DNA of 64,000 nucleotides from Duganella sp. 1224 (GTDB taxonomy: Bacteria > Pseudomonadota > Gammaproteobacteria > Burkholderiales > Burkholderiaceae_D), in assembly GCF_013408245.1 (NCBI RefSeq), contig NZ_JACBYS010000011.1:21375-85374 (forward strand), read 5' to 3'. Under the pieces are notes generated by a model. That model worked only from the letters and a program-made list of their open reading frames with translations. It had not been told where the DNA came from and did not search any database. Positions 19,402 to 28,283 of the stretch are shown piece after piece (the stretch's first letter is position 1; the number at the start of each line of letters is the position of its first letter). The position numbers were made by a program, and so were the translations under genes.

Positions 19402-19839
19402 CTAATCCTTCCAGTCACGAAGGATCTGCGCAAGGTCTTGCTTGTTGACGCGTTGCGCTTTCAGCAGAGCGGCCAACTGGTCTCTGCTCACAGGGTAGTC
19501 GGCGACTAACTTAGGCAACTCATCGTTCGGGATGGTCCGTAACCAAATCGGATCGATTCCGGGATTGTCCACTTTTGTCGACTTGAACTCACCTTTGAGA
19601 TGGAAATAGACGTGATAGGTGCTGTGCCCCTCATCCCAACTTTTGTCGTAATACAGTACCGTACCTTCAGGCAGAAGTGAGTAACTGTTTTGTTTGTTCC
19701 CCTCAATCAGAAGAGGTTCATTCAGGCGGAATGCATGTTTCTCCGTTATTGGGATGTATCCCTGCTCGCATAAGCATAGCCATGCGATGGAGACTATCAA
19801 ACTTGCAATTACCGCGCAGATAGCATAAGTACTTTTCAT
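19402..19839 (-). CDS. Hypothetical membrane-anchored or exported protein
   Basis: A 145-residue protein I do not recognise. It has a strong N-terminal hydrophobic segment (YAICAVIASLIVSIAWLCLC) serving as signal or anchor, then a beta-rich part (GTVLYYDKSWDEGHSTYHVYF). The C-terminus resembles a helical bundle (PVSRDQLAALLKAQRVNKQDLAQIL). It is encoded between vgrG and tssG in the T6SS region, on the same strand, 59 nt upstream of vgrG. An immunity role for a periplasmic effector is possible from context but nothing in the sequence proves it. Confidence 0.7.
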   Translation of the reverse strand: MKSTYAICAVIASLIVSIAWLCLCEQGYIPITEKHAFRLNEPLLIEGNKQNSYSLLPEGTVLYYDKSWDEGHSTYHVYFHLKGEFKSTKVDNPGIDPIWLRTIPNDELPKLVADYPVSRDQLAALLKAQRVNKQDLAQILRDWKD

Positions 19840-19855
19840 ATCCCTCCCTCAGGCA

Positions 19856-20098
19856 TCATCGGCTTTGGACTTGCCTCTTCTTTCTTGAATTTGAGCGGAC
19901 GGATATGGGCTTTGCACGCTTTGCCTGCTCAAGTCCGTGAACCTCCACAATCCATAGCTTGAATCCGACCGCCGTCTCGCCCAGCACATAAACGGCCAAA
20001 GGCGTTGAAAGCACTACCATCCCCCAGGAAGAAGCCTTGCGTTTCCGCAGCCAGCTACATTGCCCGCTCGACCGCCGGCGCCAGGGCAAATAATCCAA
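19856..20098 (-). pseudogene. Small ORF, probable remnant with a membrane segment
   Basis: An 80-codon frame upstream of the hypothetical membrane protein. The middle part (WGMVVLSTPLAVYVLGETAVGF) reads like genuine transmembrane sequence. The first 20 codons (WRRRSSGQCSWLRKRK) look out of frame: in another frame the same DNA reads FGLFALAPAVERAM before a stop. A frameshifted gene remnant is the simplest reading. No convincing ribosome-binding site is visible. Confidence 0.35.
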
Positions 20099-20135
20099 AA
20101 GATGCTGGCAACGCCATGTATCTGGATTTTTTTGC

Positions 20136-20345
20136 CTATTGACGCATCAGTGCATCGATATGTTTTGCTTTATCGCCTTCCACACAATAGACGTTCGCTC
20201 CGGAAGACTGTAACTCTTTCGCCATGTAGTTCATGCGTGTTAATGCTTCGCTCAAATTTTGCAGCTTGGACGCTCATCGCACACACCGCGCAATACCCAT
20301 CGCTGCATCGCATCACAAGCTCCAAGGCCTTGATCGAATCAACAT
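20136..20345 (-). pseudogene. Frameshifted gene remnant downstream of tssG
   Basis: Two frames on the minus strand give protein-like sequence that would be continuous after a frameshift near 20255. The upstream piece contains DSIKALELVMRCSDGYCAVCA followed by SVQAAKF; the downstream piece contains LSEALTRMNYMAKELQSSGA and ends IDALMRQ at a TAG. Neither has a clear start with a ribosome-binding site. Together with the previous entry it explains most of the 515-nt interval 19840-20354, which otherwise holds no intact gene. Confidence 0.4.
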
Positions 20346-20354
20346 GCGCTCATC

Positions 20355-21293
20355 CTAGGTGTGTAATAGATACATCAACTCACCACGATCCCGCATCAAG
20401 GGTTGGCTTAGCAGGCGGGCGTTGACGCCGAGGTGGGTGGCGGCGTTGAGGTGGACGCCTTGCATGTCTTCGGCGCGCTGGATCAGGTGGACTTCCCACG
20501 TCATGCCGACGCCGCAATGCAGTTGCAGCATGGCTTGCAGATGATGCGCGCTGGGGTGGCCGGGAAGGAAGCGGTCGTAGCGGGCTTTGTCCAACGGGCC
20601 AATGTACACGCGGATGCGTGCATCGCAGCTGTAGATGCGGCCGCCGAGCATGACGCCGTCGTCCAGTTGCACGTTGGCGCGGCCGAGTTGTGCCTGGTCG
20701 GCGGCGGGGAGTTCTGTCCATCGTCCCACCAGCTGTTCTACCCTGACCGGAACGCCGAAGTATTCGCTGTACATCCCCGCCAACAGCGGTGCGGATACGG
20801 TCCGGCTACGAATCTGCATGGCGTAGAAGGCGAGCGTTTCGCGGTCGATGATGCCGTCGCTGTCCGGCGTGCCCGCCAGCGCGGTGAGCATGCCGATAAA
20901 TTCGTCTTCCATGCATTCCGGCCGGCGCCGCGTCCAGGCCTGGTACAGCAGCTCCACCGGCCGGTGCGAGAGCAGGTCGAGGAAGGCGCGCGGGCCGCCG
21001 TCGTTGTGGTCTTTCTCGTGCCGGCCGATGCGTTCCGAGTAGTGCGACGGCAGCACGCCCTGGCTGCCCAGCATGCCGATGAAGGCCGGTGTGAGGCGCA
21101 CGGCATCATCATCGGCGCTGATGTTTTCGATGTCGCTCGGCGGGAAGCGCATCGCCAGCCGGTTGCGGAAGCGCGCGCTGCGTGGACGCCATTGCTCCAC
21201 CAGCCGCACCGCCTGGAAGAATTCGTAGCGCTGCGGCGCGGCCAGCAACTGGTCGATCACGCCAGCGCGAGTGTGCCGTTGCGAGGTGGGCAT
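20355..21293 (-). CDS. tssG: Type VI secretion baseplate subunit TssG
   Basis: TssG joins TssF, TssE and TssK in the wedge of the T6SS baseplate. The 312-residue protein starts MPTSQRHTRAGVIDQLLAAP (ATG 21293) and shows the family core: QRYEFFQAVRLVEQW, RFPPSDIENI, FIGMLGSQGVLPSHYSERI, FLDLLSHRPVELLYQAW, and the C-terminal RFLPGHPSAHHLQAML. The start lies 37 nt inside the end of tssF, so the two are translationally coupled. No tssH/clpV follows; instead a decayed stretch and the vgrG module do. Confidence 0.93.
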   Translation of the reverse strand: MPTSQRHTRAGVIDQLLAAPQRYEFFQAVRLVEQWRPRSARFRNRLAMRFPPSDIENISADDDAVRLTPAFIGMLGSQGVLPSHYSERIGRHEKDHNDGGPRAFLDLLSHRPVELLYQAWTRRRPECMEDEFIGMLTALAGTPDSDGIIDRETLAFYAMQIRSRTVSAPLLAGMYSEYFGVPVRVEQLVGRWTELPAADQAQLGRANVQLDDGVMLGGRIYSCDARIRVYIGPLDKARYDRFLPGHPSAHHLQAMLQLHCGVGMTWEVHLIQRAEDMQGVHLNAATHLGVNARLLSQPLMRDRGELMYLLHT

Positions 21294-23098
21294 CGCAGCA
21301 GTTCCTTTCCGCTCAGGTGGGACAGCACGATCAGCCGCGTAAAGCTGTTCAGGTGCACGTGCAGTGCGAACAACTGGTCGAGTATCTGCGCGAAGGCATG
21401 GATGCCAACGCCGGCATAGGCTTCTTCGTCCAGCGACACCAGCACGTCGATCCCGCGCAGCCACGCGTTGCCCTGCGGCTGGCGTATCCACGCGGTGGCG
21501 GGCCGGTGGGACAGCGCGGTCACGCCGTCGATCAGGCGTTGCGAGACGCTGCTGTCCTGCTGTGCGTAGAGCCGTAGCATGGCGGTCAGTGCCGGCAGGC
21601 CTTCCTGCGTCAGCGCGCGGTGATTCAGCGCCAGGTGGGCCACCAGTCCCCATTGGCGGCCCGCGTCCTTGGCCAGGCGGCAGGACAGCGTGGGACGGCG
21701 CAGCATGCGGATGGGATGGTTGCCGATGGCGTTTTCGGTGGTCAGGTCGCCGCCGGCGCGGCCATGGGGCAGGCCATGCGGCAGATTGCGGTTGGTGCAA
21801 GTAAGGCGCACGGCGGCGGTGCCGTCTTCGGCGTGGATCGGCGAGAAGTCGCGGTCGACCAGCGTGAGCGCATATTCGTGGCCCGGCGCCATCAGTTCTT
21901 CGCGCCGTGCCAGCCAATAGTGGCCTTTACGGCTTTCCGCCTCGCCGTGGCGCAGCGCGTAGTAAGGCAGGAAGTCGGTGACCGCGCTACCTTCTTCCGT
22001 TTTGCGTACCATCTGCACGCTGTCGATGCTGTAGATGTCGCAGGCGTTGCCCGGCAGGCCGTCGGCCATCAGCGGATAGCTGCTGCGCGCATGGTTGACG
22101 CGGATGGGCGTGGCGGCATGCGGAAACAGGTTGATGATGGGCGTGCAGCCGGGCAGCAGGTTGTCGGCGCTCAACGCGCGCAGGATGCGGGCCATCGGCG
22201 CGTCGGGACGCACGTCGCGCAGCAGCAGGCGCAGGGTCAGTTGCGTACAGCCTTCCGGTGCGCCGGCGGTGAGCGCGGCGAGGTCGATGTCGGCGAAGTC
22301 GAACTTGTCGGGGAAGGCGAAGTATTCGCTCAGCAGGCGATAGGCGGCATGTTCGGATGGCGCGGCCGGCAGCAGCGCTTCTTCGGCGGACAGGCCGGCG
22401 GGCGTGAGCGGCACACGTTGCAGCAGGCGCCAGACGCCGTCCGCTTCCACCACGGCGCAGGCGGCGTGCATGAAGAGGGCGTCGCGCAGGGCGGCTCGCA
22501 ACGAGGCCTCGCCGTCGATGAAGACGCGCAGCGTGGCCAGGTCCAGCGCAGCCAACGCGCGCCCGGCGGCCGTACTGGCGATGTCGATGCGGATGGCGCA
22601 GCCGACGCCTGGTGGCAGCGGCAGATTGGCCGGCAGGTGGGGATACGGCTCCAGCGCGACGGCGCTGACGCTCAACGGCGCCACTGTCACGTCATAGACG
22701 GTGCGGAAGCGGCACAGCGTGGCGCCCTGCCCCAGCGATTTGAGCGCGGCGCCGCGCGGCAGCACGCTGACGCCGCTGATGTCGTTGCCCCTGGCGCCGC
22801 TGTAGTCGACGCGGGCGATGGAGCAGGACGGAATCGGCCGCAGGTAATGCGGGTACAGCATGCCGAGCAACGCGTCGGTGAAGTGGGCGTAGCCGTCGTC
22901 CAGCAGCTTGGCGACGCGGGCATTGAGGAAGGCGGCGGCCTGGATCAGCCGTTCGACGTGCGGGTCGGCGCAGCTTTCGCCGCGCAGCTGCAACTGGCCG
23001 GCCAGCTTGGGATAGCGCCCGGCAAAGTCGGCGCCGGCGCGCCGCAGCATGCTTAATTCGCGTTCGTAATAGGGCAGCAGTTTTTCCATCGCGGACAT
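21257..23098 (-). CDS. tssF: Type VI secretion baseplate subunit TssF
   Basis: TssF is the large baseplate wedge protein of the T6SS. The 613-residue length is typical. Family segments are LLPYYERELSMLRRAGADFA at the N-terminus, the SADPHVERLIQAAAFLNARV region, DALLGMLYPHYLRPIPSCSI, and late NAWLRGIDVLVSLDEEAYAG. Start is ATG 23098 or the ATG nine nt later (MEKLLPYY, the usual family start). The gene stands 63 nt downstream of a stress-protein gene rather than after tssE, so the usual tssA/B/C/E/H/J/K/L/M genes are missing around it. Function would require core genes elsewhere in the genome. Confidence 0.94.
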   Translation of the reverse strand: MSAMEKLLPYYERELSMLRRAGADFAGRYPKLAGQLQLRGESCADPHVERLIQAAAFLNARVAKLLDDGYAHFTDALLGMLYPHYLRPIPSCSIARVDYSGARGNDISGVSVLPRGAALKSLGQGATLCRFRTVYDVTVAPLSVSAVALEPYPHLPANLPLPPGVGCAIRIDIASTAAGRALAALDLATLRVFIDGEASLRAALRDALFMHAACAVVEADGVWRLLQRVPLTPAGLSAEEALLPAAPSEHAAYRLLSEYFAFPDKFDFADIDLAALTAGAPEGCTQLTLRLLLRDVRPDAPMARILRALSADNLLPGCTPIINLFPHAATPIRVNHARSSYPLMADGLPGNACDIYSIDSVQMVRKTEEGSAVTDFLPYYALRHGEAESRKGHYWLARREELMAPGHEYALTLVDRDFSPIHAEDGTAAVRLTCTNRNLPHGLPHGRAGGDLTTENAIGNHPIRMLRRPTLSCRLAKDAGRQWGLVAHLALNHRALTQEGLPALTAMLRLYAQQDSSVSQRLIDGVTALSHRPATAWIRQPQGNAWLRGIDVLVSLDEEAYAGVGIHAFAQILDQLFALHVHLNSFTRLIVLSHLSGKELLRCPPRNGTLALA

Positions 23099-23160
23099 CC
23101 TCCGGGGCGCAAGTCCCCAAGGATGTCACGATGGCGGCACAGATTATTGACTTAACACAA

Positions 23161-24072
23161 CTACTTGGTGATGCGCTCCCAGCCGTGCTTCACCGCGTCC
23201 TTGAACTTGTCCCAGCTCGACTGCGGCTGCGTGCTTTCCCAGCCGGCGCGCAGTTCCGGTTCGACGTCGTTCCATTCCTTGTCACGGTAGCCGGGGTTGC
23301 CGGCCATCGACTGGCCAAAGCGGTAGGCCGGGTCGAACTCCTGGAAGGTGCCGCCCTTGTAGGTCTGCTCCCAGTGCGAGCGGAAGTAGTCGTCGTCGGC
23401 GCTGTCGTCGCCGCGCAGGATGTCCAGGCTGGCCTGCGCCGCCGCCGGGTCGCGCGGGTAGATGCGCATGCCGCTGCGCTGCACGGTGTTCTGGATGTCG
23501 GCCACCGCCTCGGCGGCCGGTGGCATGGTGCCGCTGGCCACGCTGCCGCGTTGCATCGAGCCCGGCGCGATGATCACCTGTTCCGAGCGGGCGAACACCA
23601 CCGCGTCCTCGCGCGGGCGGATGCCGTGCTGCTCGGGCGCGGCCTGCTGCGCGCCGACGTTGGTCTGCAGCGGCCCGGTGGCGCTGCGCAGCACGTCGGC
23701 CGCGCCCCAGCCGCTGGCGCGCCACATGGTTTCGTGTTCGTCGATGTCGATCGGGTTGAAGTCCTCGATGATGTCGGCGGCGCGCTCGGCCTCCTCCAGC
23801 GTGGCGGCGTGCAGCGCCAGCACGGTGTGGCCGCGGTTCAGCGCTTCGGCGTAGACGTGGCGGTCGGCGTGTTCACGGCCCACCAGGTCGCTGAACATCT
23901 GCTTGACCTGGCCGAGGATGGACTCGTCGTCGTTGATGCGCGCGGTGCCGGCCACGCTGCCAGAATCGTGGATCTGGATGCGGTTCAGGTCATAGCCGTT
24001 GCTGACCAGTTCGTCGCGCGCCAGGTTGGCCTCGGCGCGGGTTTCAAAGACGGCTGCCAGGGTGTGGTTCAT
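23161..24072 (-). CDS. YflT/general-stress-domain protein
   Basis: A 303-residue soluble protein beginning MNHTLAAVFETRAEANLARD at ATG 24072, preceded by AAGGAGATCATC. The first 110 residues match the heat-induced stress protein 17M (YflT-like) alpha/beta domain, with ferredoxin-like pattern LNRIQIHDSG and HTVLALHAATLEEAERAADI. The middle is low-complexity linker. The C-terminal 80 residues (YFRSHWEQTYKGGTFQEFDP, AYRFGQSMAGNPGY, WDKFKDAVKHGWERI) form a compact aromatic-rich segment common in such proteins of soil proteobacteria. The function is unknown beyond association with stress. Confidence 0.75.
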   Translation of the reverse strand: MNHTLAAVFETRAEANLARDELVSNGYDLNRIQIHDSGSVAGTARINDDESILGQVKQMFSDLVGREHADRHVYAEALNRGHTVLALHAATLEEAERAADIIEDFNPIDIDEHETMWRASGWGAADVLRSATGPLQTNVGAQQAAPEQHGIRPREDAVVFARSEQVIIAPGSMQRGSVASGTMPPAAEAVADIQNTVQRSGMRIYPRDPAAAQASLDILRGDDSADDDYFRSHWEQTYKGGTFQEFDPAYRFGQSMAGNPGYRDKEWNDVEPELRAGWESTQPQSSWDKFKDAVKHGWERITK

Positions 24073-24139
24073 GATGATCTCCTTGTGTTTTAGACTTGGA
24101 CGCATGAGCTCGACTTTCGCCCTTACTCTACGGTAGTTG

Positions 24140-24168
24140 CGCGCGGCGGAGCGCCCGTTTGCCGCGCG
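24140..24168. terminator. Possible stem-loop downstream of the PfpI gene
   Basis: CGCGCGGC (24140-24147) pairs with GCCGCGCG (24161-24168) across a 13-nt loop just downstream of the minus-strand PfpI-like gene. No U-run is present, so it is only a weak terminator candidate. Confidence 0.3.
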
Positions 24169-24183
24169 GAAATTCTGCTGGGG

Positions 24184-24729
24184 TCAGGCGGCCAGCGCCT
24201 GCTTGATGGCCTGGTTGAAGGCCGGGATGTCGTCCGGCTTGCGGCTGGTAATCAGCTTGCCATCGGCCACCACTTCGGCGTCGCGCCAGGCGGCGCCGGC
24301 GTTCTGCAGGTCCAGTTGTAGCGTTGGCCAGCTGGTCATCTGCTTGCCCTTGACCAGGTCGGCGTCGATCAGCGTCCACGGGCCGTGGCAGATGGCGGCG
24401 ATCGGCTTGTTCTCGCGGCCGAATTCACGGATGAAGGTGATGGCTTCGGTGTGCAGGCGCAACATGTCCGGGTTGGCCACGCCGCCCGGCAGCACCAGCG
24501 CGTCGAATTCGGCCGGACGGGCATCGCGCACGTCCAGCTCCACGGTGAATTTGTCACCGGCGTCGAGGTGGTTGAAGGCCTGCACCTGTTCGCCCTTTGC
24601 CTTGGGCGAGATCAGCGTGACCTTGGCGCCCTGCTGTTCGAGGAACTCGCGCGGCTGGGTGTACTCCACCTGTTCCACGCCGTCGGTCATTAGTACGGCA
24701 ATGCGCTTGTCTTGCAATTCGTTGGCCAT
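24184..24729 (-). CDS. DJ-1/PfpI family type-1 glutamine-amidotransferase-like protein
   Basis: A 181-residue DJ-1/PfpI protein of the YhbO/YraA type (general stress, protein or nucleotide deglycase/protease-like). The start MANELQDKRIAVLMTDGVEQ (ATG 24729) has GGAGG nine nt upstream; longer starts lack one. Visible motifs are EYTQPREFLEQQGAKVTLIS, FDALVLPGGVANPDMLR and the nucleophile elbow PIAAICHGPWTLIDADLVKG with the reactive Cys next to His. The C-terminal ITSRKPDDIPAFNQAIKQAL is characteristic. It stands alone between the stress protein and a divergent binding-protein gene. Confidence 0.92.
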   Translation of the reverse strand: MANELQDKRIAVLMTDGVEQVEYTQPREFLEQQGAKVTLISPKAKGEQVQAFNHLDAGDKFTVELDVRDARPAEFDALVLPGGVANPDMLRLHTEAITFIREFGRENKPIAAICHGPWTLIDADLVKGKQMTSWPTLQLDLQNAGAAWRDAEVVADGKLITSRKPDDIPAFNQAIKQALAA

Positions 24730-24827
24730 GATGGTTGCCTCCATGCTTGTGTTTGAGGAGTCACAGGGTGCCACAGGCGCACGGGCTTGCATGTGCGGGG
24801 TCCAACATACAGCCGCTATAATAAGCC

Positions 24828-25556
24828 ATGCCTTTACGACTCCGCCTTCTCTCATCCGCCCCATGGCTGCTGTGCGCCGGCGCTGCGCTGGCCGGCCCCG
24901 GCGAGCTGGTGATGCTGGCGCCGGTGGATCAGGCGATGCCGATCGCGCGCTTCCAGAATGGCGCGGTGGCGGGCGGCATCGTCAAGGATTTCGGCGACGC
25001 GCTGGCCCAGCGCCTGGGGCGCCGCGCGGTCTACCTGAACGCCGATATTCCGGACGTGACGCCGGCGCTCAGCAGCGGCCGCGCGGACGGCATGTGCTAC
25101 GTGCTGCCGTTCTGGATCGACGGCGATTATCACTGGAGCCCGCCGCTGTTCCCGGATGCCGAGATGCTGGCGGCCCGCCACGACATGCCACACCTGCGCT
25201 CCCTCAAGGACCTGCGCGACAAGCCAGTGGGCACGGTGGCCGGCTACCGCTACCACCGCGTGGAGCAGGTGCTGGGCAGCCGTTTCCGGCGCGTGGACGC
25301 GGCCAATATGGAGGCCAACATCCAGCAGATGGTCAGCGGCAAGGTGCCGTACACGATGATCAGCGAGGCCACGCTGAATTACCAGCATCGCCTCCATCCC
25401 GGCATGCAGGTGCGCGCCGACCTGGTGTTCTCGGCCTACAAGGCGCAGTGCGCGTTCTCCCCGAAGTCGGAGGTGCCGTTCAGCGAGGTGTCGCGGGCCA
25501 TCGATGCGCTCATCAAGGATGGCAGCATCGATCAGATACTGGCCCGCTACCGTTAG
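24828..25556 (+). CDS. Periplasmic solute-binding protein (SBP family 3 type)
   Basis: A 242-residue exported protein with signal peptide MPLRLRLLSSAPWLLCAGAA cleaved near ALA-GP. The remainder has the two-lobe layout of amino-acid-type binding proteins: MPIARFQNGAVAGGIVKDFG (lobe 1), LSSGRADGMCYVLPFWIDGD, then SLKDLRDKPVGTVAGYRYHR and the hinge-return SAYKAQCAFSPKSEVPFSEV, ending IKDGSIDQILARYR, a typical SBP_bac_3 end. No permease or ATPase genes are adjacent, so it may be an orphan sensor or binding protein. The substrate is unknown. Confidence 0.8.
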   Translation: MPLRLRLLSSAPWLLCAGAALAGPGELVMLAPVDQAMPIARFQNGAVAGGIVKDFGDALAQRLGRRAVYLNADIPDVTPALSSGRADGMCYVLPFWIDGDYHWSPPLFPDAEMLAARHDMPHLRSLKDLRDKPVGTVAGYRYHRVEQVLGSRFRRVDAANMEANIQQMVSGKVPYTMISEATLNYQHRLHPGMQVRADLVFSAYKAQCAFSPKSEVPFSEVSRAIDALIKDGSIDQILARYR

Positions 25557-25560
25557 CCTG

Positions 25561-27231
25561 TCAGTGGGCGTCGGCCGACGGCGCCTTGGGGGGCGCCACC
25601 TTGCGCATCAGCGGCACCATCGCAAAGGCCAGCACGAAGCAGGCCATCACGCACAGGAACACATCACCAAAGGTTTGCGTCTGCGCCTCACGCATGGTCA
25701 GCGTCCATAGCTGGCGCAGCGCGCCGGCCTGCGCGCTGCCGCTGTCCAGCCCCCACGCCAGCAGGCTGCTCCCGGCGCCGGACAGCATCTGCCCCATCGC
25801 CTCGTTGCCGGCGTTGAGGTGCTCGGCCAGGCGCTGGAAGTGCAGGTTGGTGCGGTCGTTGATGATGGTGGCGCAGGCGGCGATGCCGATGGCGCCGCCC
25901 AGGTTGCGCATCAGGTTGAACAGGCCGGAGGCCAGCTTGAGGCGTTCCGGCGCCAGCCCGCCCAGCGTCAGCGTGACGGTGGGCGCCACCGCGAACTGCT
26001 GGCCCATGCCGCGCAGCGCCTGCGGCAGCATCAGTTGCTGCGCGCCCCAGTCGTGCGTGATCGGCGCGAAGTTCCACATCGAGACGGCAAACATGGCCAG
26101 CCCCACCATCATCAGCCAGCGCAGGTCGACGCGGTTGGCCAGCCACGAATAAATCGGGATGGACATGATCTGGAACACGCCGGTGGAAAACACCGCCAGC
26201 CCGATTTCCAGCGCGCTGAAGCCGCGCACGCGGCCGAGGAACAGCGGCGTCAGATAGATGGTGGCGAAGATGCCGATGCCGGTGACGAAGGAGAAGAAGC
26301 AGCCCAGCGCGAAATTGCGGTCCTTGAGCGCGCGCAGGTCGACGATGGGATGGGCGTAGGTGAGCGTGCGCCAGATGAAGCCGACGCCGGCCAGGCCGGA
26401 GATCCAGGCGGTGGTCAGGATGACCTGGTCGCCAAACCAGTCGAGGCGCGGGCCTTCCTCCAGCGTGTATTCCAGGCAGCCGAGGAACAGCGACATCAGC
26501 GCGATGCCGACGTAGTCGGCGTCCTTGATCAGGTTGAGGTTGGGCCGGTCGATCTTGACCAGTATCGGCACCACCACGGCCACGAATACGCCCGGCACCA
26601 GGTTGATGAAGAACAGCCAGTGCCAGCTGAAATGGTCAGTGATCCAGCCGCCCACGGTGGGGCCGAGCGTGGGCGCCAGCGAGGCCAGCGCGCCGACGGT
26701 GGCGGCGGCGATCACGCGCTGTTTGCCGGCGAAGAAGTAGAAGGCGGTGGTGAATACCATCGGGATCATCGAGCCGCCGATGAAGCCCTGCAGCGCGCGG
26801 AAGGCGATCATGCTGTTGATGTCCCACGCCAGTCCGCACAACATGCTGGCGATGGTGAAGCCGGCCGCCGAGCCGGCGAACAGCCAGCGCGTGGAGAACA
26901 CCCGCGACAGCCAGCCGGACATGGGGATGACGATGATTTCGGCGATCAGGTAGCTGGTTTGTATCCACACCGTTTCGTCGGCGCCGGCCGAGAGGCCACC
27001 GCCGATGTCGCGCAGCGAGGCGGAGACGATCTGGATGTCCAGCAGCGCGATGAACATGCCGACGCACATGGTGGCGAAGGCGGCCACCTTCTGGGCCATG
27101 GTGAGCTGCGGCGGTGCCCACGGCGCCGGCGCAGACGCGGGTGGCGCGGCGGGCGTGGCGAGCGCGGCCGAAGTGGCCGGTATGCCCGGCGTCATCGCCG
27201 CGCCGCCGGCGGCCGGCGTGGCCGCGCTCAT
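25561..27231 (-). CDS. DHA2-family MFS multidrug exporter (EmrB-like)
   Basis: A 556-residue inner-membrane transporter with about 14 predicted membrane segments, the DHA2 (EmrB/QacA) architecture. The N-terminus is an Ala/Pro-rich cytoplasmic stretch of about 40 residues, then AAFATMCVGMFIALLDIQIV (TM1, motif D1 region LDxxIV), motif A-like MSGWLSRVFSTRWLFAGSAA and motif C region GPTVGGWITDHFSWHWLFFI. It is encoded after an HlyD-type adaptor with an ATGA overlap, so the two form an EmrAB-type pump with the divergent NodT-type outer-membrane channel. The substrate is not deducible. Confidence 0.93.
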   Translation of the reverse strand: MSAATPAAGGAAMTPGIPATSAALATPAAPPASAPAPWAPPQLTMAQKVAAFATMCVGMFIALLDIQIVSASLRDIGGGLSAGADETVWIQTSYLIAEIIVIPMSGWLSRVFSTRWLFAGSAAGFTIASMLCGLAWDINSMIAFRALQGFIGGSMIPMVFTTAFYFFAGKQRVIAAATVGALASLAPTLGPTVGGWITDHFSWHWLFFINLVPGVFVAVVVPILVKIDRPNLNLIKDADYVGIALMSLFLGCLEYTLEEGPRLDWFGDQVILTTAWISGLAGVGFIWRTLTYAHPIVDLRALKDRNFALGCFFSFVTGIGIFATIYLTPLFLGRVRGFSALEIGLAVFSTGVFQIMSIPIYSWLANRVDLRWLMMVGLAMFAVSMWNFAPITHDWGAQQLMLPQALRGMGQQFAVAPTVTLTLGGLAPERLKLASGLFNLMRNLGGAIGIAACATIINDRTNLHFQRLAEHLNAGNEAMGQMLSGAGSSLLAWGLDSGSAQAGALRQLWTLTMREAQTQTFGDVFLCVMACFVLAFAMVPLMRKVAPPKAPSADAH

Positions 27232-28283
27232 GGCTGGCCGCCCGCGCCGCGCACGTCGATTTCGGCGTTGACCGACAGGCCGGGACGCAACGTGCCCAGA
27301 CGGCCATCCGCTTCATCGAGCTGGATACGCACCGGCACCCGCTGGACGATCTTGGTGAAGTTGCCGGTGGCGTTCTCCGGCGGCAGCACGCTGAATTGCG
27401 CGCCGGTGGCCGGCGCCAGGCTGGCCACGGTGCCGTGGAAGACATGCCCCGGCATCACATCGGCGACGATGGTGGCGCGCTGGCCCGGCTTGAAGCGCGC
27501 CAGCTGCCCTTCCTTGAAGTTGGCATCCACCCACAGCCCGCGCGACGGCACAATGGACAGCAACTGGCTGCCCACGGTGGCATACGCCCCTTCGCGCGCG
27601 CGACGGTTGCCGATCACGCCATCGATGGGCGCGCGCAGCACGGTGTAGTCCAGATTCAGTTTGGCCAGGTCGCGCTCCGCCACTGCCTGTTCCAGCGCGG
27701 CCTGCGCCTGCTGCTTGCGCGTGCCGATCACGTCCAGCTCGCGCTGGGCCGCGGCCAGTTGCGCTTGCGCCTTCTGGTCGCCGGCCAGCGCCTGTTTGTA
27801 TTCGGCGTCGGCCTTCTGCGAACTTTGCAGCGAGACGGCGGCCTTGGCGGACAGGTTCTGGTAGCGCGTCTGATCATCCCGCGCGCGCGCCGTTTCAGCG
27901 CTGCTGGCGGTGACGCCGGCGCGGGCCTCGCCGATCTTCGCGTCCTGCAGCTGGCGCGTGGCGTCCAGATTGGCCAGCGTGGCCTGGGCGGCGGCCACCA
28001 CCCCTTCCGCCTTGGCCAGCGCGGCGCGGTAGTCGCGGTCATCCAGGCGGGCGATGACGTCGCCGGCGCGGACCTGCTGGTTGTCGCGCACTTCCAGCCG
28101 GGCGATGTAGCCGGCCACCTTGGGCGCGATGACGGTGACGTCGCCGCCGATGTAGGCGTCGTCGGTGTCTTCCACGTAGCGGCCCTCGGTCCACCAGCGA
28201 TAGCCGAAGCCCGCCGCGCCGATGACGACAGCGGCCAGCACGACGCGCGTTATCAGGCGTTTGCGATTGGTGACGGTGCTCAT
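27228..28283 (-). CDS. HlyD/EmrA-family periplasmic adaptor
   Basis: A 351-residue membrane-fusion protein starting MSTVTNRKRLITRVVLAAVV (ATG 28283), with one N-terminal membrane segment. Then come the lipoyl half YIGGDVTVIAPKVAGYIARL, a coiled-coil hairpin of about 100 residues rich in Ala/Gln/Lys, and the second lipoyl half LDYTVLRAPIDGVIGNRRAR. The beta-barrel part contains PGQRATIVADVMPGHVFHGT. It links the inner-membrane MFS pump to the outer-membrane factor. ATGA overlaps with the upstream regulator and with the downstream transporter show strong translational coupling of the three genes. Confidence 0.93.
   Translation of the reverse strand: MSTVTNRKRLITRVVLAAVVIGAAGFGYRWWTEGRYVEDTDDAYIGGDVTVIAPKVAGYIARLEVRDNQQVRAGDVIARLDDRDYRAALAKAEGVVAAAQATLANLDATRQLQDAKIGEARAGVTASSAETARARDDQTRYQNLSAKAAVSLQSSQKADAEYKQALAGDQKAQAQLAAAQRELDVIGTRKQQAQAALEQAVAERDLAKLNLDYTVLRAPIDGVIGNRRAREGAYATVGSQLLSIVPSRGLWVDANFKEGQLARFKPGQRATIVADVMPGHVFHGTVASLAPATGAQFSVLPPENATGNFTKIVQRVPVRIQLDEADGRLGTLRPGLSVNAEIDVRGAGGQP

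Noticed and set aside
20355..21917. 520-codon version of the TssG frame
   Set aside because: The first 208 codons are an Arg/Pro-rich out-of-frame reading of tssF. The genuine TssG starts at 21293.
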